Shown piece after piece: positions 51,601 through 63,600 of a stretch of DNA of 64,000 nt. The notes below the pieces were generated by a model, which saw only the letters and a program-made list of their open reading frames with translations, was not told where the DNA came from and searched no databases. Location: contig NC_065885.2 in NCBI RefSeq assembly GCF_932274485.2, positions 4,771,001 to 4,835,000 on the forward strand, written 5' to 3'. Positions within the stretch are counted from its first letter, which is position 1; the number at the start of each line of letters is the position of its first letter. Both the position numbers and the translations under genes were made by a program. The DNA is from Patella vulgata (taxonomy: Eukaryota; Mollusca; Gastropoda; Patellidae).

Positions 51601-54600
51601 TTTGCTGCTCAACACTCATTGATGATTTATGCAAGATTGGATAATCGAGACTATTGTAACCTAGTAGGTTACTTCCATAAAATCAGGAACAACCACTGTA
51701 TATAATCTGGATATGAATTTATTTGACCAGCAAAACTTGGGTTTAATTTATATGACTTGGTTGTTATGGTAAAAAAAATATCGCCACTGGTGACTTATAT
51801 TAAATAAAAATATGTTGATTTATAACATGTAGGTGTAGCTTAATTAAACACTAAATAAATCCTTAAAACAACTATTCAATAATACTTCTGTTTGTAAAAC
51901 ATTAAAACAATGAAAACATTTAATTATATTGAAACAAGTGTAGGAGACTAGTGTCTGACTATAGGTATTACTGGTCTCAATTTACAATGTATAATATTCT
52001 GTTATAATGAAATGACAAGAACTATTTATTTATGAATATACATAACACATGAAAAATATGTCGTCCAAGCATAATGGTCAAATGCTTGGTAATACTATGT
52101 TTTTATTGTACTGACTTTAGTAATGATGATCGAGGCTAGGCCTAAAATTCAATCGCTAATATCTTGGTTCAGGATAGAGCAATTTGACTGAAATTTTGAG
52201 CATGTTCCCTTTACATTATCTAGTTTTTAACCATTATAATGAGAACTGCCAGCTCTTTATCTAATCTTCCATAATGTATTTTTAAACATAATTTACATCA
52301 ATACAAAGGCAGGAAAAATACACGACTAAACAAATGATTAATGAAATAATCCTCTGCACTGACTGGGTTAATGAAGGCATACACCATACAGTTTGTGTAT
52401 GACGGAAATTTGCACGGACAGTTGCAACATGACCTACATGTACTCTTCTATCAAATTCCAACTGTCAGGACCTCGCTTTCTTTGAGTCCTCTGGTTTCCT
52501 TCTACAGTTAAAGAACTTTTTGCACAAGCGAATTATTGACATAATGGGGTTATTTATAACAATATTTTATTTCCTGTTGAGTGGATGTTAAACCCCATCT
52601 CTCTCACAAAGCATTCTCAGACTTAAGTTAAGAATTTACTCAACTTTCAATCACTGTTTATGAGAAATATCTTTCATCCAGAAACACAAAACTTTGCACA
52701 TAGTTTCTTATTGATGTATTTGATACATTGAATTTTGCGTAAACCCTTAACTGAAGTCTGAGAATGCTTTCTGAACTTGGGTCCTGGGTCCTTATTCACG
52801 AAAACTTAAACTAAGATACAATCGAAATTTTAAGAAATACTGCAATTCGATTGGCTTAGCAGTAAAATCAATTTGCATATATCCAATGAAGTTGCAGTAT
52901 TTCTTAAAATTTCTGTTGTAACTTAGTTTAAGTTTTCGTGAATATGGGCCCAGGCCCTATGTACATGTACTCATTGGGGTGCACGTAAAAGACCCTTTTT
53001 AGTTTTACTGTTGAAAATCAATATAAGAGTAGGCTGTAGTGCTGCTGCCCCTCATAGCACACTATGGCGTATGTAGAAAAGTGGGACGTTAAAAACCGTA
53101 TAATTAAAAGGGTTACTTGTCTGGATAAGCAGTTTTGACGTTCACGTCCAAACGACTCAATATTTTGAGCTGAAATTTTGAGACAAGGTAAATACACCAT
53201 TCCTCTATATTTTGCCCCTTTAATGGTATGTTTTATTTCCTATTACAGAATCATGTGGGTCAATTTACTGTTACAGCTGTTCAGTGTTATATACAAGAAC
53301 AAGAGTAAGTTTATGTAATCTATTTATTACTCACTAGCAGGATACCCAACTTCGCCTGGGGACCTAAATTCGCCAGGGGCCCAATTTCGCCAAGGGCCTA
53401 AATTTGATGGACTAAAACATTCACAGAGTTATGCTGGTTAATTTGATACCACATATATTGGGGTGGATTGCGATGACGAAGCATAATGGACAGGCTTGAA
53501 ACATACTCACAGCATGATTTTATTTATATATAGATTGTCCGGAGATGTAGCACAACTGCCGGTAGGACAACTTCCCGTGGGACAAATTCCTGACGGAACA
53601 AATTCACGTGGGACTTCTGCCCGCTGGACATCTAATGGTGGCGTCAACTTTTGGCTGGACAATTAATGGCGGGGTCAACTCAGCGGGGACAATTAAGGGC
53701 GGAGACAACTATATTTTAACAACTCATTGGCCCCTAATTACGGAATTATCAGTTTATCCCCTGTCCTTGTTAGTTACCATTGTAAAGGGTCGATAACGGG
53801 AGAACTGCTGAATTGACAAAAAACATAACAAATACAAAAGACAAACAATATGGCCGACAGTTGTGCCACACACAGTTATTCTGCTTGCAATATTATAATA
53901 TAATAAAACTAACTGTATTCACAAAATCACACTTACACGTCATGTAGTATATAAATTTATAAAAAACAAAACAACTACAGGTATTAGAGGTAATAAAATT
54001 ATAGATATTATTATTTCCTTCTAATCATAACTCTGCGAAATAAAAAGACTGAGTGTGTCGATTGAACTTAAATTTGTGGTCATTTCTTCTATTGGTTTTT
54101 GTTTCCTCCTACTGCTAATGACCCCAACTTGCACGCGACGTATTGAAATAAAATTGAACCATATGTCTCATGACATGAACTTCATACACAGATCATGGTG
54201 TATGTCAAGGTGACATTTTCTCATGTGAATAAATGTTTAATATAACAACTTGGTGTATGATTCACATTTTATATACATCTATATGTATATACATGTATAT
54301 CAAAATATTAGAACAATTGTAAAGCTGCACTACTTTGTTTCACGGTAAATGATGAAAAGATAAAAAAAAGGGGGTATGCCAACCCAAACTGATTTCAACA
54401 CTGGTTTAATAACATTTTAACATTTTAAAGTACTTTTCGTCCGTCTTGGGACTATTCATAAATAATGTTATTGTATATAGATGGACAGTATAGTATATTT
54501 ATACATATTTACATAGTAACACTGTGGTTTTAATTGGCTATGCTATAGTTACCATTGTCTATGGTTACAAAGTATATCGGATGTACGCATATATATAACG

Positions 54601-57600
54601 TAGCCCAGGAAATACAAGTGCTCTATTTAAAGTGGATTCAATCAAAAGTACATGTATTGTACCTACATCATTCACATTTTAGATGTCGTACAATATGGAA
54701 GTTTGATAAATTCAATCAAAATTGTAGGTCCAGCGCTCAAATCGCAAATAGTGTTTTAAAGAAGAAAGAAAAAAAAAAAGGTCAAATTATGCTTTGCCAG
54801 ACTGAGAAGTCGCATGACAATCACCTCAGTTTACGTAAACAAATTGTCAACATGTCTCATTCTCGCTCATACATGTAGACAGTTCTATTTGAGCGATGGA
54901 CCTACAATTTTGAGTGAATTTGTCAAAATTGTACAACATTTGAAACGTTATTTATATAGGTATAAAATATATTTCTTTAATTATTCCACTTTAAGTTAAA
55001 CATTCATTATGCAAGAGCTTGGTCTTTCTTTTGGCCTGAAATGTTATCTAAATTATTAACTAGACATTAATTAACTTATCCAGACCATAATCAACTTTCA
55101 ATGTCATCGCTAGCCTGCAATATTTACTGGATTTGAATCCAATCTGCTGCTCAACGCTCATTGATGATTAAATCCAAAAATGGATAATCAAGACTTTGTT
55201 TTTTATCATACCGACTTTAGTAATGATGATCGAGGCTAGGCCTAGAATTCAATGGCTAATGTCTCGGTTCATAGTGGAGCAATTTGACTGAAATTTTCAG
55301 CATATTCCCTTTACATTATCTAGTTTTTAACTATTGTAATGAGAACTGTGAGCTCTTCATCCAATCTCCCTTTAAATAGTGTACTCGATTTTTCTGCCCG
55401 CATGCCATATATTATTGTCACATGTTAGTAATTATATACTATTCAAAAAAAGTAGGGGATATTTGATTTTGGGGGCATAATACTAAAATATGCAAATGAC
55501 TACGAAAAAAGTCACTATAGAACCTAACAGAAGAAACATTTCCAGTTACATGTGACGCCCAAACGCACCAATAGCTACCGCATGGAATGCAGGTGATGCT
55601 TGGGATCATCATGGGGGTCCAACCCAAGATTTGCACGACTCTGACTTTGAATGTTACAGTCATTGTGGCATTAAATTCCAGGGTGGAAACATCAGTTTAA
55701 TTGTTTTAGTGACCAGAAAACAAATTTTGATATGCGTCGGCTTACCCAAAATGAAAGGTTACGTGCCCTTGGCATGCTACAGATCGGCACAACACAAGCG
55801 GTTGTGGCGCGGACGATGAATGTTTCTCAGTCTGTCATAAGCAGGCTATGGTCCAGATACCGTGATACACAATCTGTACACGACAGACCACGCTCAGGTC
55901 GACCAAGGGCGACAACTCAAGCCCAGGATCGATTTATCCGTACCTTGGCCTTGAGAAATCGTGTCATCACAGCAAATCAGATCAGCGCTCGTCTTCAAAC
56001 AGACACTGGTGTGAGAGTGAGTGGCCAGACGATTCGGAATTGACTGCATAGGGGTCACCTTCGCGCCCGACGTCCTCGCGTGATTCCTTGTTTGAGAGAT
56101 CATCCCATTCAGGCAAGACGTCGTTGGTGTAGGGATTGTCAACACTGGGATAATCGACGCTGGAGCAATGTGATGTTTTCAGATGAGTCAAGGTTCACTG
56201 TTGATTTATTGGACAGACGTAGGAGGGTGTGGCGTTGTCGAAACGAGCGCTTCCAAGATGTTAACGTCATCAGACATGATCGATTTGGGGGTGGTTCTGT
56301 TATGGTGTGGGGAGGCATCACTGTTGCTGGAAGAACGGCTTTACATGTTGTTGCAGGGCGTGTTACAGGCCAGTACTACCGGGACAACATCTTGGCAGTC
56401 CATGTTGTGCCGTTCGCACGACGTCATGGCCGCCGTTTCATCTTCCAGGATGACAACACAAGATGTCACAGGGCCAGGATCGTTACAGGTTACCTCCAAC
56501 AACAGAACATCACCACATTACCTTGGCCAGCTCTGAGTCCCGACCTCTCCCCCATCGAGCATGTCTGGGACATGCTTGGACAGAGGTTACGTCAACGTCA
56601 ACAACGTCCTGCCAATTTCCAAGAACTTGCTGCTGCGTTGCAACAGGAATGGGACAATCTGGACCAAAATGACCTTAGACGTCTCATTAGGAGTATGCCA
56701 CCTCGGATCAATGCTTGTTTGGCAAACAGAGGAGGATTTACCCGTTACTGACATGGTTGTGATGCTGTGGTAACTTTGCTGTTTGACCCCGGGTATCATT
56801 TTACCCTTATAATGGTCAGTCTGTGCCTTACTTAGTCTAACGATCATTTGGAATAAATCGATGAATGTGAACTTCATTTCATTTTGTCATTTGTTTCTTC
56901 GTCAGTTTTATTAGGTGACTTTAATAACACTTAAAAATCAAATATCCCCTACTTTTTTTGAATAGTATAGTATGGTCATTTATATTTAAATACAACTTCT
57001 GGAAACTATAGTAATTACATATACATGTATAGGCTACTCAACTCGGTTCAGTAATTACTAATATTAACACATGTATACCAATAGATTTATCAGTCAAGTT
57101 TTGGGTTCAAATCTTTTGATAGGCCTCTGTTTACTCTGAATCCATGAGTAAGGTATCGGCCCACGAAGTCCTGGGTATAATACCAGTGTCTGCCAATAAA
57201 CAACTGTCAAGGAAAAGGGTCCAATCTCGTGGGTTTACTCCAGGTTCTCCGGTTTCCTCCCACTGCTAAAGACCCCTGCGCACAATCAAATTATTGAAAT
57301 AAAATTTAACCATGTGTTAGTCCCGAAATGACCTAGTTTGTGTCGAGTGGGCGTTAAACCCCATTTCTCTCTCTCTCCCACTGCTAAAGACCCCTGTGTC
57401 GAGTGGACGTTAAACCCCATTTCTCTCTCTCTCTCTCTCTGTGCCAAGAAATGTTCCTCTCAGTTATCCAACAGAAGGCTTAGGGCCTTATATAAGGCCT
57501 AGCTCACACCTCACCGTACAGGCGCTTACAGACAGTCTAGCACAGACTACGGAGGAAATTTTAGTAAACTTATGCTTGAGACTTACGTATCACTTGCATG

Positions 57601-60600
57601 TTTTCGGCACCGTAGAAATCACACTTACGGCAGGTTGTAAGCTGGGCTTAAGGAACATTCATTGCATCAGACCGAAAACTGAGGTCTTGTGTACACTTTA
57701 GTGTGCACAAAATCGAACCCTTGACAGTTGGGATTCTCAAAAGAGTAAGCAGAAAAGCTATCCATATAAATTTTCCGGTATATAATAAATAACATTGCAT
57801 GGCAGAAACCCGTCAAAATTGAATCCCGAACGGTTAGCACAAGCATACTGTATCACAAGGTCTGTCATTGAGTCCACTGGCATGGTTTCGATTCCCCGGT
57901 TGTATGTGACAAGGAGTAGCGTCGCCTTTTCAACCTCATGGGTTTTATCCAGGTCCGCCGATTTTCACCCACTGCTAAAGACCCCTACGTGCAATTAAAT
58001 TATTGAAATAAAATTGAACCATATGTTAGTCCCGAAATGACCTAGTTTGTGTCATCGGACCTTAAACCCCATCTCTTTTCTCTCTTATAAACTCGTTTGA
58101 TATTAAACATATGTGAAAGAAATTAGTGCTACATACACAAGATTAAATGATACCTGGGTTACAGTGTAAAGACCCCTTACGCACAATCAAATTATTGAAA
58201 TAAATTTCAACAAAATGTTCAGTCCCAAAATGACCTAGTTTGTGTCAAGTGGACGTTAAACCCCATCTCTCTCTCTCTCTCTCTCTTATAAAAAACTCAT
58301 CTTCGTTGAACCCGTTTGTGCAGAAAGTAGATTGTTAAAGTCAATTTTATTTGTCATGTCAACTATATAAAATATTAACTCATGTACAGCTGTCGGTCAA
58401 GTCAGACAGCTGTCTGCCGTCTAACACACCCTGTATTATTCAATGTTTAACGAAACATATATAAAACATCATATATAAATCATGTATTTTAACACAGGTA
58501 ATTTATAGTCAATAAAAATATATGGATATAATAAACCCAATATAGAAACTTTTGATGAATGAATTTCATGTATAGAATTTTGAAATTGATGTTTGAAAGC
58601 AAAAGGATGAATTGAATGGATGTGATGTTATTCGTGATTTGTCAATGCTTCTGTGTTATCTATTGGTTTTCTTGGTGGGATGGGGTGTGGATATTATTTG
58701 ACTTAAGGGCGTATTATCCAGTGTCTTTCACATCCAATCTATATTGATGTTGTTCTTGGGGGTGGGGGTGGTGGAATTATTTGACTTTAGGGCGTAAAGC
58801 TCTAACTTGATATTATTCAGAGCCTTTGACATTACTTAGTCCTATCCAATCAATATTCATGATGTTATCTTACCATGAAAATATCAGATCTTGATATCCC
58901 CTAATTAGTCAACAAGGACATGGAATCTATATCTATAAGTCAGTGCACAAGTGAAATGTCAGACCATTTCTACCTCTGTTTAGACTGGACTAACCAGGCG
59001 GTAGCAACCTCCACCCAATTTGGACTGCTCATATATTTTGATAATAAAACTGATTAGACATTACAATACATGTAAGTTTTAAAAAATGAATGTAAATATA
59101 ACTGATGTTGTTATTAAATATATATGTAATATAACTTATATAGTAAGTGTTATTAAAATAGATAAAATATAAGTTGCTAGCGGTTGACCCATCGTAGCAT
59201 GGGTATAACCATGAACCGAGAGTGGTAGTCCATCGCCTCCAGGCCTATGTTACTCCCCAGTCTGAGCTACCTCTATACACCAAATGTCGGCCTCGGGACA
59301 GCCCTAGTGTAATCGCCAGCCCTGAACGACAGTCACAAATATTAGTACGGTATACATATAGATAATGTTTTTACTTTGATTTACTGTTTCAGATGTGACG
59401 ATGGGATATCTGCACCATCAGAGAATACTGATCTTGTCTCCTATAATGACACAACGGTTCGTTACTTTGACTTTCATCATGTTCGCTATATATGGGATAA
59501 AAATCAACATATTTATAAAATATTGGAGTAAGTATAATATTATTCTCATTATTTACTGTTTGGTGGTCGCTTGGTTTAACATGTACATGTACACTTTAGA
59601 TCATGTGGTCAAAGTTCCAGATTTTCCGGCGTGGTTCCCCCTTGTCAGTGATGCAGGACGGAGGGCCTGACAAGGACAGTTGACTAGTCATTCGGATGGG
59701 ACGGAAAAAAACGAGGTTCCGTGCATACTTTGGCATGCACGTGAAATATCCCTTGGCAGTTGGAATTCAATATAAGAGTAGGTCATAGTGCTGCTGCTGG
59801 GCAAACTGTATGGCGTATGCCCGTCTTCATTAGCCCAGTCGGAGCAGAACAGTAGGACGTTAAACCCCAGTTCATTTCATATCATCTCGGTTGTAGCCAC
59901 AAAGATTCAATGGGTTTGTGGTTCATTAACTTTGATGGGCCTCGTTTTCGATCTCGAGAAAGTTCCTCCTGTCTGGTTTATCCTTGTCATGGGTGTAGGA
60001 CGAAGGGGCTGGCAAAGGACAGTGTATAGTCATTTGGGTGGGACGAAAAATCAATAGAGATCACATGAGAAACGCAATGGAAACTTTTGTATTAGTCTGA
60101 TTATTATTATTATAAATTATTTTTATTCGAAATTTTAATTCTTCAACCAATATTAGATCTCAATTATCAACTCCATTTGCTGGTGAAATATTAAAATAAT
60201 TAATATATACATGATCAATATGTGATAATTCTATTTATAGAGACTTGTCATGTGGAGTTAAATGTTCAGCAATCCATGATAAATATCATGGACTCAGTGA
60301 ACAGGAACAAGCTGAAAGGTAGTTTATATTTACATTTAGATAAGGCCCTACACATGTATAATAAACAATCTGTTTAGATAAGGCCCTACACATGTTTTAT
60401 TAACATTCTGTTTAATCAGACACTCCCACATCTCTTGCAACGGACCGTGTGACCTGTTTTTATTTGAAAAAATATAAAAAAATTTAAACGTCTCATTTAT
60501 TTCCAGAAATATACACGGTTAAACCTCACCGCATTCTCATTTATTAGCGCACGTAAAGGGTCAATCTCAATTATATTTTGTATTAAAAGTCCTTATAAAA

Positions 60601-63600
60601 TCCTCTTAGGCCCATTAACTAACTCAATATACGTGATAGTTTTCAAACAATTTAAACCCTTTGGTCTTCATCAGGAAATGGAGACCGATGTCCCATGCTG
60701 TATTATACTGTTCTAAATAAAACAAGACTTTTATTTTATAAAAATAATGTGTAGTTAAAATTTACCTTTCTATACACCTCGGTTGTACGTGACAAGGAGT
60801 AGGGTCGTCTGTCCAACCTCATGGGTTTTCTGCGGGTCCTTCGGTTTCCTCTCACTGCTAAAGACCCCTACGTGCAAGCAAATTATTAAAATATAATAGA
60901 GCCATATGTAGGGTGACCCACCATAAATAAATATCTCCATATATCTCGACAATTACGCCACAATACTTATATATATGCCAAGCCTCAAATCAGTTCCACA
61001 CAATTATAGTCACTAAATAAACGATCATGTTGTACTTAATAAGCTATGGCCATTAATCACGTATAAATAATAGACTGAAAACTGGTTCCAAGAGTCGTCC
61101 ATAACATCCAGACACTTTTGAGTAAAAGATAGGTTACGTGCCCTTGTTTTGAAATTAGTCTCGCTTAACCAGTCTATCGACCATTCTACGTCTGATTGAC
61201 AGGTCGGGATAATCAAGACTACTTTTTTACGAAACATAACAGAAAGCTAGAACAAGAAATTGAATTTAGAAATAAGCATGTGAGGTAGCTCAACAATCGT
61301 TTTAAGAAGCTTGTAAAAGTAAAATGAAACTACTGCTAGTATCATGTTCTTGCCTAACCTGAGTGTTTCAGAGATATTATTTGTACTAAACCAAAAGATG
61401 CCGCTCTTAACGGTACAGTTAATGATAAAGCGATTTAAAAAATGAAACGAACGTAATTTCTAAATCTGCTGTAATAACCAAGAAGCTTAATTTTACTGCT
61501 ATTCAAAATCGTCAACAATAAATTTTTTACGGCTGTAATAGTTGATAGATTTGTAGAGAATTGCACATGCCATGGCTATTTATAGTATCATACTGTCAGA
61601 AAGTTGGTCTCGGCACGGCGAATGTGCACGCTTCAGTGGTAGTCTCAAACTATCAGCGGTGGACTGTATTTCTGTGAGTACATGGGCCACCCTACCATAT
61701 GTTAGTCCCGAAATGACCTAGTTTGAATTTGTGTCTATGGACATTTAACCCCATTTCTCTCTTTATTACCATGAAAGCTGTTGTTGACTAGAAGCATAGA
61801 TCAGGATAAATTAATGTTCAATTCTTACAACTTACTATACAGTACATCTCGTTAAACATTTATCTATTGGAAATATTTTACTTTCTATACATATGCGTCA
61901 AACATTTATCTATTGGAAATATTTTGCTTTCTATATTTATGTGTCCATTTATTACTGTGAATGCTGTTGACTAGAAGCATACATCAGAATAAATTAATGT
62001 TAGGCAATACAAAATAAATATTTTTGTTCTCGAACAGTCCTTCAAAAATATCTCTGGATCCTCCAGTTCCCTCCTTCTGCTAAAGACCTCTGTGTGCAAG
62101 CGATTTATTGAACCATATGTTAATCCTGAAATGAACTACTTTGTGTCCACTGAAATCTCTCTCTCTCTCTCGCTCGCATTTTGTTATAATACATGTCTGG
62201 TAACAAGTTAAAAATATTGTGCATCGCTTCTATACCGGTCTGATATTTTGTCAGAAACCGCTAAAATCGATATGTCCAGGTGTTAATTTATATGTTATCT
62301 AGATATTGTTATGTTTACAGAATTGGTATTCATGGACCTAATGCTATTGATATAGAAGTCAAGTCATACTGGAGATTATTTATTGAGGAAGTAAGTTCCA
62401 GGGGTTGAATGGCCAAATGGTTAATGTGTGCGTGTGATATCATAAGGTCTGTCATTGAGTCAACTGGTGTGGTTTTGATTTCCCGGTTGTACATGACAAT
62501 GAGTAGGGTCGCCTGTCCAACCTCTTTGGTTTTCTCTGGGTCCTCTATGTGCAAGCAAATTATTGAAATGAAATTAAACCATGTTAATCCCGAAATGACC
62601 TAGTTTGTGTCAAGTGGACGTTAGACCCCATATCTCTCTCACCCCGGGGGTTGTAGACGATTTGGGATATAATACCAATATTCTTTTCCATTTATTAAAA
62701 GTTTGTTTACGTCACTTTTTATCATCTAAAACCAGGTCTTTATGTGGTCTGTCATGGGAAGCTAAAGGAACTGTTAATAGCATCCTTTTTTTTCTTCGCA
62801 TCGCAATAAAAATTAAGATTTTGTGACACGATCTGCAGCATAGCATAACAATGTATTCTTGACAAATAAACACTTACCAATCAAGAATATGAAACCGTCA
62901 AATAAAATAGCACTGCTGTGGTTAAATTGGCAAGTCATAAAGAAATGTCTTACATCAATCTTACAGTTATTGATTATGTTGTTTCAGACTGAGGTCTCGT
63001 GTAAACATTGGCGTGCACGTAAAAGAACCATTGACAATTGCAATTCGAATTAAGCGTAGCTATCCTGGCAAAATATCTCTTAATACCGTACACGCTGTAT
63101 TGTGTAAGCCCCCGTCCTCAATAGCAGGGTCAAAAGCAGTAAAATATGACGTTAAACCCCTTTTCAAAAAAAAAAAATTTGTTTGAGTATGTTTATTTAT
63201 TTTCAGGTGTTGAATCCCTTCTATATATTTCAAATAGCCAGTATTGTACTGTGGGGTTTTGATGAATATTATTATTATGCTAGCTGTATATTTGCTATAT
63301 CAGTAGTTTCTATATGTATCAGTCTCTATGCAACAAGAAAGGTAGGCAACATACTGTTTTACAATCATCTATATATACTCGTCAAAAAAAGTAGGGGATA
63401 TTCAGAAACAATACAAAACTGCGGAAATGCACTGCTGCTTTTATTAGAGGTAACCAGTGTATGTTAATAACAGGCCAATTGCCTAGACATGAACATAAAC
63501 AGTTCATATAGGCGACTTATCTGACGGCCCCATTTAACTCGCAAAGAGATACACCGTCAAAAGTGAAAATGGATGTTTTTGATTTTTGTCTTAATAATGA

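Noticed and set aside
54555-54999. Frames of 107 and 61 aa
   Set aside because: Low-complexity AT-rich sequence without domain signs and inside an intron; no supporting motif.
63183-63467. 94-aa continuous frame starting MSMFIYFQ
   Set aside because: The real exon is 63,207-63,341 with GT/AG borders. The rest reads through intron into a Tc1 end.
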